DNA of 11,604 bases, from positions 1 to 11,604 of the forward strand of contig SLDF01000021.1 in assembly GCA_007125435.1 (NCBI GenBank), read 5' to 3'. Shown here one piece after another: positions 5,684 through 11,604 of this stretch. How positions within the stretch are numbered: the first letter of the stretch is position 1; each line of letters starts with the position of its first letter. Origin of the DNA: Saprospiraceae bacterium (lineage in GTDB: Bacteria > Bacteroidota > Bacteroidia > Chitinophagales > Saprospiraceae). Made by a program: the position numbers and the translations under genes. The notes below the pieces were generated by a model, which saw nothing but the letters and a program-made list of their open reading frames with translations, did not search any database and was not told the DNA's origin.

Positions 5684-7198
5684 ATGAAAAAAGCATTTTT
5701 AATGATATTGGACGGTTGGGGTCACGGATCAGTGCCTGAAGCCAGCGCTATCCACAGAGCCCAAACGCCCTATATGGATAACCTGTACAAAACATACCCT
5801 AACAGTGAATTGATAACTTATGGCGGGGAAGTGGGATTGCCCGGTGGTCAGATGGGCAATTCAGAAGTTGGCCATCTCAATATTGGAGCAGGAAGAGTGG
5901 TCTATCAAGAACTAGCGCGTATCAATAAATCCATAGCTGACCGCTCGCTACACCAAGACCCAATAGTGCAAGAATCCATAGATTATGCCCGATCAAATGG
6001 AAAAAACATCCATATTATGGGTCTCTTATCCGACGGAGGTGTGCACTCACATATTGACCATTTACTGGCATTATGTGATATATATAATGATAAGTTTGAC
6101 GGTCAAGTGTACATACACGCTTTCACTGATGGAAGAGATACTGATCCTCATGGAGGTATTGACTACATAGATAGGCTCAATGCCCATATCGAGCAGAAGA
6201 ATGCCAGGCTTGCGTCAGTCATAGGTCGATATTACGCCATGGATAGAGATAAGCGATGGGAGAGGATAAAGCAAGCCTATGACCTATTGGTCAACGAGAC
6301 AGGAGAGGCTGTAGAAGACTGGCATACGGCTATCAAGAAAATATATACAGACGGCAAAACAGATGAGTTTCTACCGCCGATGTATCACAAAGACCATATG
6401 GCTACTGTGAAAGAGGGTGATGTCGTTGTGTTCTTTAACTTTCGCACAGACCGTCCGAGAGAGCTTGTGGAAGTTCTTAGTCAAAAAGACCATCCGGACC
6501 ACAACATGTCAAAAATGGATTTGCATTTTGTATGTTTTGCCAGATATGATGAAACATTCAATAACATCCATGTCGTTTTTGAAAAAGAAGATATACAAGA
6601 CACCTTAGGGGAGACCATCTCAAGTCAAGGGGGGCGTCAGATACGTATAGCAGAAACAGAAAAGTATCCACACGTCACTTACTTTTTCAATGGAGGGAGA
6701 GAGCAACCATTTGAAGGTGAAGACCGCATACTCATACCTTCTCCAAGTGTAGCTACTTATGACCTCAAACCAGAGATGAGTGCCGTCGAGATCAAAGACG
6801 CCATCATAGAAGCCATCAAAGAAAAGGAGCCTGACTTTATTTGTCTCAATTTTGCCAATCCCGACATGGTAGGTCATACAGGATCCATGGAAGCAGCCAT
6901 AAAAGCTGTAGAATGCATTGATACCTGCATGTCAGAACTGGTAGAAACAGCTAAAAAACATGACTATCAAATGGTCATTATAGCTGATCATGGTAATGCA
7001 GATTACATGATCAATGACGACGGCAGCCCAAATACAGCGCATACGACCAATCCCGTTCCGTGTATTTTAATAACCAATGATCCTACCATCAAAGGTGTAA
7101 AAGAAGGGAAATTAGGCGATATAGCGCCGACCATACTCCAGCTTATGGGCCTGGAGAAGCCGGAAGCCATGACGGGCAAGTCACTTCTGATAAGATGA
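5684..7198 (+). CDS. gpmI: 2,3-bisphosphoglycerate-independent phosphoglycerate mutase
   Basis: This enzyme interconverts 3- and 2-phosphoglycerate in glycolysis and gluconeogenesis, in the cytoplasm, using two manganese ions and a phosphoserine intermediate. The 504 residues match the family's usual 505-515. Asp10 in LMILDGWG and the catalytic Ser60 in MGNSEVGH form part of the first metal site. HSHIDHL around residues 121-127 and TDGRDTDP at 148-155 belong to the inserted transferase domain. NFANPDMVGHTG and ADHGNADYM (Asp435, His436) and the final His453 in AHTTNPVP give the remaining metal ligands. The start at 5684 yields the standard opening MKKAFLMILDGWG; the ATG at 5639 would add 15 untypical residues and lie in the promoter. 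The gene converges on the decarboxylase gene with only 30 bases between the stops and no clear shared terminator. Confidence 0.98.
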   Translation: MKKAFLMILDGWGHGSVPEASAIHRAQTPYMDNLYKTYPNSELITYGGEVGLPGGQMGNSEVGHLNIGAGRVVYQELARINKSIADRSLHQDPIVQESIDYARSNGKNIHIMGLLSDGGVHSHIDHLLALCDIYNDKFDGQVYIHAFTDGRDTDPHGGIDYIDRLNAHIEQKNARLASVIGRYYAMDRDKRWERIKQAYDLLVNETGEAVEDWHTAIKKIYTDGKTDEFLPPMYHKDHMATVKEGDVVVFFNFRTDRPRELVEVLSQKDHPDHNMSKMDLHFVCFARYDETFNNIHVVFEKEDIQDTLGETISSQGGRQIRIAETEKYPHVTYFFNGGREQPFEGEDRILIPSPSVATYDLKPEMSAVEIKDAIIEAIKEKEPDFICLNFANPDMVGHTGSMEAAIKAVECIDTCMSELVETAKKHDYQMVIIADHGNADYMINDDGSPNTAHTTNPVPCILITNDPTIKGVKEGKLGDIAPTILQLMGLEKPEAMTGKSLLIR

Positions 7199-7228
7199 AC
7201 TGAATTCTAATGCTTGATCGCTTAGTTA

Positions 7229-8323
7229 CTATAATTGTTCCGGGCCTTGGCCAACCTTATCGTCAATAAACAGACCATTTTGGCATTGCAGCGACAAGTC
7301 TGTAATGATAAAGTCCATAACTTTTTCTTTATCGGCTTCAGGGTATAGCATATGTATATTGGGGCCCGCATCGAGGCTATAATAAACTTGAATACCTGTA
7401 TCAGCTCTGAATTGTTTTATTTTTTTCATGAGTGTAATGGAGGCAGGTTCCATAAGCATATAACCGGGGTTAGAGGCCATCATCAGCGCATGAAGTGTGA
7501 GGGCCTCCTGCTCCACAATGCTGCCAAAGCGCTCAGTATCACCTTTATATAAAGCTTCCATCATAGCGCTAAATCTTTGTCTTGCCTGGGCGTATCGTGG
7601 CTCTGCAAAGGGATTGTCCTCCATAAGGCCGTGACCTACAGAACTGGAAACGGCTTTAGTACCGGCACTTACTACAAGAATAGCATTTTGATAGGTTTTA
7701 AATATAGGATGGAAATTGCCCTCTACAGGCACTGCGAAGAGGTCAGAAGATCCCGGCACATGTCCTGTCTCACCCCAAACTGCTGCTGTGCCATATATGG
7801 ATCGCGAGGCACTACCCGAAGCCAATCTGGCTACGTATGATGCTTTTTGATCAAAAGCTTCATCGTCTTCGAGGGTGTTGAAAAACACATCTTCCATAGT
7901 ACAGAGGCAAAGCGCCATAGCGCTCATACTTGAAGCTGAAGAGGCAATTCCCGATGAATGTGGAAATGAATTGCTGGTATGTACTGTCATGTCCAATTGG
8001 TTCAAAAAGGGGAAAATATCTGTCAATCCTTCCATTTTTTTTATCAAAGCAGACTCAAAAGCTTCGTTTCTTACCATATCAAAGTACAAGGCTAAGCTGA
8101 TGTCGCGCTCAGTTGATGTTTTTGTTTTCCACTCAATAGTAAAATCTGTAAAGGCTTGCTCTAAAGTAAAACTTACTGAGGGGTTTCTTGGTAACTGCTT
8201 ACCGTGTTTGCCCCAATATTTTACAAGTGCCAGATTTGATGGGCTTCTCCAGCTGACTTCTCCAGGCTCTACGTCCTGGCTTTGGATGATGAGGCGATTA
8301 TTGTGATAGGAAGTCTCGATCAT
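7229..8323 (-). CDS. mvaD: Diphosphomevalonate decarboxylase-family protein (GHMP superfamily)
   Basis: The family performs the ATP-driven decarboxylation that turns mevalonate 5-diphosphate into isopentenyl diphosphate, the last step of the mevalonate route. The 364 residues are in the usual range. SNLALVKYWGKHGKQLPRNPS at 29-49 is the substrate-binding N-terminal motif. PHSSGIASSAS at 121-131 is the phosphate-binding GHMP loop. ARLASGSASRSIYG at 165-178 is the second conserved block, and Asp318 in SLDAGPN is the catalytic aspartate position. All key residues seen are intact. Related enzymes in the same superfamily act on mevalonate 3,5-bisphosphate or are phosphomevalonate decarboxylases, so substrate is inferred from overall resemblance. 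The start follows the preceding gene's stop by 23 bases, suggesting co-transcription with the unknown 388-residue protein. No other mevalonate gene is in the window. Confidence 0.92.
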   Translation of the reverse strand: MIETSYHNNRLIIQSQDVEPGEVSWRSPSNLALVKYWGKHGKQLPRNPSVSFTLEQAFTDFTIEWKTKTSTERDISLALYFDMVRNEAFESALIKKMEGLTDIFPFLNQLDMTVHTSNSFPHSSGIASSASSMSAMALCLCTMEDVFFNTLEDDEAFDQKASYVARLASGSASRSIYGTAAVWGETGHVPGSSDLFAVPVEGNFHPIFKTYQNAILVVSAGTKAVSSSVGHGLMEDNPFAEPRYAQARQRFSAMMEALYKGDTERFGSIVEQEALTLHALMMASNPGYMLMEPASITLMKKIKQFRADTGIQVYYSLDAGPNIHMLYPEADKEKVMDFIITDLSLQCQNGLFIDDKVGQGPEQL

Positions 8324-8346
8324 AAGGTTCTGAATCTTTATTGGAA

Positions 8347-9513
8347 TTAATGATTAAATAGTGTTCTTACTGTAGTCTGCAACAGCATCTGCTCTCTTAA
8401 ATAGGGCACCAGCTTATAACTCCTTTCAGCTGAAAGTTGTTTTTCCAATTGTTTACATAAAGTTGTTTCAAATTGCTGTCCGAATCTCCAGGCGGCTATG
8501 TGCGTCCATTGCTTTTGCAAGATCTTGTTGTCCTCCAGTTGTCTGGCATATTCAATGAAAGGCATCACCATGTTTTCCTCCCAAAGATAATAATTATGCG
8601 TAGCTAACTGTATCATAGCGTGGTGTCGGATTTTTTCATTGATGTCACTTTTGATGAGGTCGATTATTGTGGACTGAGCATGTTTGGGCTTGACTGCCCT
8701 CATAATTGGTCGCCAGTCTATGGCCTTTACTGATTGGTCGCTGCCCCTTCCCTTAAACATCTCATAGAAAAAGGCCAATAATTCTCTGTCGTATTGATTG
8801 ACTAGGTTTTGAATGATAAAGCTACTGTACATGGGATAGTGATGACTTAGTTTCGATATCACTTTGTACCAATCTTCTTTGCCCATTCCTTCAAAGCGAG
8901 CATAAGTGTGAGTAGGCAGTAATATGAAATCGTTCAATACCTTAGTGAAGCTGCGTTGCTTTTTTTGTAGAGGCCAATGTTTTGGATCAATCCATTGGTG
9001 GTGCCTTTCGCTAAAGTCTTCAAAGCCTATGTGAGCAGAAGAATCCATATGAAACTGTACAGAAGACATATTGAGCTCTGATAATCGTTTTTTATTGACA
9101 GATGTTAATATGAAGGGTAGTCTTGCATGACTGACTCTATAGAGCAACTCGCTGTCTAGCTTACTCACCTCTAGCTTAAACTGGGCAAATAAAAGACAAA
9201 CCAATGGATGCAAATGAAATTGGCGCTTACTGTGTTCCCAAAGAAATAAGTTGATAAAGTCGGGTGTGAGGTCTTCACGATGTCGCTCTGCAAACCTATG
9301 TGTCTTAATATGGGCCCATTTGAATCCTTCCATGAGTTGGGTACAATGGTTAGCCTCATTAAGAGCTTTGTTGATAAAAAGCCAGTTTTGTGAAATAGCA
9401 AATGAAGCCAGACGCTTTTTAATATCTGTGATCCGATCAGTGTCTCCACCGTCTGGGGACATGGCCGCTCCACCAATTACAGTTTTGATCAGATCAAAAT
9501 CATCCCGGGTCAT
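8347..9513 (-). CDS. Uncharacterised 388-residue protein, upstream of mvaD
   Basis: I do not recognise this protein. It is long, well ordered in codon terms, opens with MTRDDFDLIKTVIGGAA and ends with LRTLFNH-like sequence (VRTLFNH). There is no signal peptide or membrane segment. It is rich in His, Lys, Arg, Trp and Phe, and from about residue 190 onward looks almost wholly alpha-helical with amphipathic helices, for example residues 285-345, which could form a helical-repeat (HEAT-like) surface; that reading is inference only. No catalytic motif is apparent. Met18 is a possible alternative start. Its stop is 23 bases before the mvaD start on the same strand, so the two are probably in one transcript. 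Upstream, a strong terminator at 9554-9587 separates it from the polysaccharide deacetylase gene, so its promoter should lie in the 40 bases between, although no clear TAnnTTTG box is seen there. Confidence 0.8.
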   Translation of the reverse strand: MTRDDFDLIKTVIGGAAMSPDGGDTDRITDIKKRLASFAISQNWLFINKALNEANHCTQLMEGFKWAHIKTHRFAERHREDLTPDFINLFLWEHSKRQFHLHPLVCLLFAQFKLEVSKLDSELLYRVSHARLPFILTSVNKKRLSELNMSSVQFHMDSSAHIGFEDFSERHHQWIDPKHWPLQKKQRSFTKVLNDFILLPTHTYARFEGMGKEDWYKVISKLSHHYPMYSSFIIQNLVNQYDRELLAFFYEMFKGRGSDQSVKAIDWRPIMRAVKPKHAQSTIIDLIKSDINEKIRHHAMIQLATHNYYLWEENMVMPFIEYARQLEDNKILQKQWTHIAAWRFGQQFETTLCKQLEKQLSAERSYKLVPYLREQMLLQTTVRTLFNH

Positions 9514-9553
9514 GGTACTCTGTCTTTTTACCTATAAACATTCAGTGCTGAAT

Positions 9554-9587
9554 AAAAAAGCCGTAAAACTACGATTAGTTTTACGGC
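9554..9587 (-). terminator. Intrinsic terminator of the polysaccharide deacetylase gene
   Basis: A perfect 12-bp stem (GCCGTAAAACTA at 9560-9571 with TAGTTTTACGGC at 9576-9587) has a 4-base loop. On the minus strand it is followed by six T. It lies about 70 bases after the deacetylase stop and just before the next minus-strand gene. The same hairpin has no T run on the plus strand, so it works for minus-strand transcripts. A weaker inverted repeat (CTTATGCT / AGCATAAG) lies between it and the stop codon. Confidence 0.88.
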
Positions 9588-9657
9588 TCAATATATTGTA
9601 ATTTTAGCTTATGCTATAATGAAATGTCTCAAAGCATAAGGTGGATATGTCCTAAAA

Positions 9658-10317
9658 TCAGGCTGTAACCAGATTACTGGTTGTCGCTCTTTCATTAATT
9701 GCTGCTGTCTGTATCGAGCTGAATGTATACCCGGCCTCCGTCAACTGCTCAAGAATGATTGGCAGAGATGCTTTCAAAACTTGAAATGACTTATAATTGT
9801 CGTGCATGACTACTATTGAGCCCGGTCTAACGTTTTTGACCACATTTTGCACACATCGCTCCGGAGTCATCTCTTCGTCAAAGTCACCACTAAGGATATC
9901 CCACATCACAATCTTGTAATGACGCTCTAAAAACTGTACCTGACTCGGTTTCATCTTTCCATACGGTGGTCTGAACAAGTCAGAATCTACCAATCTCGCA
10001 CACTTTCTAATGTTGTGAAAATATTCGATGTTGTCAGTAGACCAGCCTGCCAGGTGGTTGTAAGTATGATTACCCACTTTATGGCCTTTATCCTTGATCT
10101 CTTGAAAGAGCTCAGGATTTTTTTCTACATTTTCTCCTACGCAGAAAAAAGTAGCTTTTGCATTGTATTGCTCTAGGGTGTCTAGAATCCATGCCGTCGT
10201 GCCCGGCACTGGACCATCGTCGAAAGTTAGAAAAACTTCTTTCGCTTGGGTGGGCATTCTCCAAGTAAAACTCGGGAATAGTCCCTGCACAAACCCGGGA
10301 GTCTTAATCAGGTACAT
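9658..10317 (-). CDS. Polysaccharide deacetylase (NodB domain, carbohydrate esterase 4)
   Basis: The family removes acetyl groups from N-acetylated sugars such as peptidoglycan GlcNAc/MurNAc or chitin-like polymers, using a metal held by Asp-His-His. All five motifs are visible in the 219 residues: TFDDGP at 31-36 (catalytic base Asp33, metal ligand Asp34), HTYNH at 84-88 (His84, His88), RPPYG at 116-120, WDILSGDF at 139-146, and IVVMHD at 168-173 (His172). The N-terminus (MYLIKTPGFVQGLFPSFTWRMP) has no clear cleavable signal peptide, so export is uncertain. The domain is essentially the whole protein, as in the short Bacteroidota members. The substrate cannot be told. A -7 box lies about 45 bases upstream and a strong terminator about 70 bases downstream, so it is probably a single-gene unit. 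Confidence 0.95.
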   Translation of the reverse strand: MYLIKTPGFVQGLFPSFTWRMPTQAKEVFLTFDDGPVPGTTAWILDTLEQYNAKATFFCVGENVEKNPELFQEIKDKGHKVGNHTYNHLAGWSTDNIEYFHNIRKCARLVDSDLFRPPYGKMKPSQVQFLERHYKIVMWDILSGDFDEEMTPERCVQNVVKNVRPGSIVVMHDNYKSFQVLKASLPIILEQLTEAGYTFSSIQTAAINERATTSNLVTA

Positions 10318-10362
10318 TTTAAGTCAAAATTTGAATATGTTCGTTCAATAGGATTAAAGTCA

Positions 10363-10370
10363 CAAATATA
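10363..10370 (-). promoter_or_regulatory. Candidate -7 box for the polysaccharide deacetylase gene
   Basis: Read on the minus strand this is TATATTTG, a full match to TAnnTTTG, 45 bases before the start at 10317. No TTG lies at 17-23 bases upstream, only a TTTTAGG stretch, so the -33 element is weak. Confidence 0.45.
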
Positions 10371-10595
10371 ACCTTAAAACTCCTAAAATAGTTGGTTTAG
10401 TATGGGATTATTTAAAAAAATATTTTTGAGAGGAAAAATGGACTTGATGACCTTATTGTAATACACATGCAATTTGTTAAGCATAGTGAAAATGAATAAT
10501 ATGTTTCCATGCAGACACTCTAAAAAGTTAACAAATTAGTAACGTTTCTAAATAGATATTTTTATGCTTTTTGTTTTTTGTCGAAATATTATTGT

Positions 10596-10617
10596 CACCC
10601 TTTTTGGGTGTTTTTTT
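10596..10617 (+). terminator. Terminator-like hairpin with T run, no obvious gene upstream
   Basis: CACCC and GGGTG close a TTTTT loop and are followed directly by seven T on the plus strand. It would end a plus-strand transcript, but no plus-strand gene precedes it within the window; a short non-coding RNA from the 10380-10595 region is possible. On the minus strand no T run follows. Confidence 0.5.
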
Positions 10618-10907
10618 AGTTTATAAATGGGATATATCCACCTGGTTGATTGGCAGTTATATATATTTATCTGTGAATTTGACAGGCATTTGTGTGAGTT
10701 TCTATGTCCATCAGAGTACCGCTATAGGGGTATAGTATAGGATTCAATGCATTAGCAAGTTGTTAATAAACTTCCTTACAGTGGTCAACAGCGACATTAA
10801 TTATTGATCACTAGCCTCAGATTGATGGTATAACCACTAATGCATAAAACAAGATAAAGAATTAGTGAATAAAACTTGTGATGGTGGTGGACTAAAAGCA
10901 GGATCGT

Positions 10908-10915
10908 TATATTTG
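10908..10915 (+). promoter_or_regulatory. Candidate -7 box facing the structured repeats
   Basis: TATATTTG fully matches TAnnTTTG and is followed within 80 bases by repeat copy 2. The nearest TTG upstream (10876-10878) is 29 bases away, longer than the usual 17-23, so the promoter is uncertain. If used, transcription would enter the repeat region from about 10922. Confidence 0.35.
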
Positions 10916-10991
10916 CGACTCTGTTGTCAAGAGCATCACGATGACTTATTGCGGTGAATAAAGACGCAGTACCTCGGGTTTACGATCTATT

Positions 10992-11080
10992 GCATAAGCG
11001 ATGCGACAGGGTGGCGACGTTAGGAGCCAGACTCTACGCAGCGATAAGCGGAGTAGAGGCCGAGCGAACAGCGAGCCCCG
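10992..11080 (+). repeat. Structured dispersed repeat, copy 2 (3' part interrupted)
   Basis: This copy shares with copies 1 and 3 the ordered blocks GCATAAGCGATG, AGGGTGGCGACG, GGAGCCAGACTC, AGCGGAG, GAGGCCGAGCGAA and AGCGAGCCCCG. Its stem version is CTCTAC (11032-11037) with GTAGAG (11053-11058), different from the other copies but again complementary. Similarity stops after GAGCCCCG at 11080, where the long inverted repeat begins. Weak similarity to the missing 3' part (TAGCGATCC at 11424-11432 and GGAGAAGGG...GGGTGCAT to 11462) resumes directly after that inverted repeat, suggesting that the copy is split by it. Confidence 0.8.
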
Positions 11081-11421
11081 TAGAGTCTGAAAATAGTCGT
11101 CGTATGGTCTAAGTCGCAGCTATTTTGAGAGAGATAAAAGAAACAAAATACGCACATAGCCTAAGGCTACACTTGATGTCGTCTGAAAAGTGCTAGAGCT
11201 TAGAGAATTTTACTTTAGACGAGTGCTGAAGAGAGAGCATAGCCTCAAGTGCTACGTGACCGATGAAGCAAGAAGTATAAAGTAAAATTATCAAGCAGTG
11301 CAGCGGTCTAGCCTTTGAAGATGGCATCAAGGGTAGCCTTACTCCGTAAGTATTTTTTTTCGAAGATATCTCTCAAAAGAGCAAGACTTGGGACCATTAA
11401 GATGGCTATTTTTAGACTCTA
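11081..11421. repeat. Long imperfect inverted repeat, about 340 bases
   Basis: The two halves pair in order over most of their length. TAGAGTCT at 11081-11088 pairs with AGACTCTA at 11414-11421. The TTTTGAGAGAGATA block near 11123-11136 pairs with TATCTCTCAAAA at 11367-11378. AAAATAC near 11147 pairs with GTATTTT near 11350. A 16-base block at 11163-11178 pairs with 11325-11340 with one mismatch. A perfect 12-base block, AATTTTACTTTA at 11206-11217, pairs with 11278-11289. The centre is near 11250. It has no open frame or transposase. It could form a very long hairpin in RNA or single-stranded DNA. Confidence 0.8.
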
Positions 11422-11488
11422 ATTAGCGATCCGACGACGGTAGGAGAAGGGATAGGGTGCATTTCAAAATGTCGTTTTTTCGGGTACT

Positions 11489-11601
11489 GCATCAGCGATG
11501 TGTAAGGGTGGCGACGTAGGAGCCAGACTCAGCGTAGCAATAGCGAAGCTGAGGCCGACCGTTTAGGGAGCCCTGGAACGTAGCGACCCGAAGGGTGATG
11601 C
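11489..11601 (+). repeat. Structured dispersed repeat, copy 3 (compact, complete)
   Basis: This 113-base copy starts with GCATCAGCGATG and ends with GGGTGATGC, closing through GCATCA/TGATGC. Inside are TGGC...GCCA, CTCAGC (11528-11533) with GCTGAG (11548-11553), GGCCGACC-GTTTA-GGGAGCC, and a minimal hairpin ACCC-GAA-GGGT where copy 1 has a 14-bp hairpin. The order and flanking blocks match copy 1 on the opposite strand. The repeat ends three bases before the window edge. Confidence 0.85.
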
Positions 11602-11604
11602 CCA

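Larger units (their letters stand above)
10371..10991. other. Long AT-rich stretch without a protein gene
   Basis: No convincing reading frame exists on either strand. What can be seen is a small terminator-like hairpin at 10596-10617, a 9-bp inverted repeat (ATGCATTAG near 10746 with CTAATGCAT near 10833), and a -7-type box at 10908-10915. The stretch lies upstream of the deacetylase gene on one side and the structured repeats on the other, and may hold an unrecognised small RNA. Confidence 0.5.

Noticed and set aside
7875..8306. 143-codon plus-strand open frame antisense to mvaD
   Set aside because: It is a shadow of the decarboxylase gene, whose motifs are intact on the minus strand.
9251..9601. 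116-codon plus-strand open frame overlapping the unknown minus-strand gene and a terminator
   Set aside because: It runs antisense through the 388-residue gene and across a perfect terminator hairpin, with no protein-like features.
10438..10461. Seven-codon frame MDLMTLL after a GAGAGG stretch
   Set aside because: It looks like a leader peptide with a Shine-Dalgarno site, but no regulated gene follows and chance is a sufficient explanation.
10992..11601. CRISPR array or insertion sequence as an explanation of the right-end repeats
   Set aside because: The repeats are 110-140 bases, differently oriented and thousands of bases apart, with no spacers of constant size, no cas genes and no transposase frame.

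Overview
The window looks like a piece of a Bacteroidota chromosome, most likely of the Saprospiria/Cytophagia type. The evidence is the moderately AT-rich DNA, A-rich leaders without strong Shine-Dalgarno sites, several -7 boxes of the TAnnTTTG type used by Bacteroidota sigma factors, a large secreted FG-GAP/ASPIC-UnbV protein with Ig-like repeats, and a mevalonate-pathway gene. The assignment is inference; no rRNA or other clade marker lies in the window.

Left part (1-3460, mostly minus strand). A large secreted FG-GAP/ASPIC-UnbV protein runs off the left edge. Upstream of it is an unusual tRNA-derived locus. Read along the minus strand it holds an intact tRNA-Asn(GTT) with its terminator, a partial tRNA copy whose variable loop is replaced by the palindrome TTCCGATAGCTATCGGAA, a 96-residue GIY-YIG nuclease gene, a second partial tRNA copy with the same palindrome, and a copy of the tRNA terminator. 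The nuclease gene is therefore bracketed by direct repeats made from the 3' part of the tRNA.

Middle part (3460-10320). These are ordinary housekeeping genes. On the plus strand are a PfkB-family sugar/nucleoside kinase, a lipoprotein glycerophosphodiester phosphodiesterase and cofactor-independent phosphoglycerate mutase (gpmI). Converging on them from the minus strand are a NodB-type polysaccharide deacetylase, an unrecognised 388-residue protein, and a diphosphomevalonate decarboxylase-family protein (isoprenoid synthesis). The unknown gene and the decarboxylase gene are 23 bases apart and probably co-transcribed; a strong terminator separates them from the deacetylase gene.

Right part (10320-11604). 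There is no protein gene here. It contains two copies of a dispersed, structured repeat of about 110-140 bases; a third copy sits inverted between the kinase and the phosphodiesterase genes. The three copies share conserved blocks, and one stem has three different but fully complementary sequences (CTCGAT/ATCGAG, CTCTAC/GTAGAG, CTCAGC/GCTGAG), the signature of a conserved fold. One copy is interrupted by, or carries, an imperfect inverted repeat of about 340 bases. This repeat family and the tRNA-bracketed GIY-YIG locus are the two most interesting items in the window.
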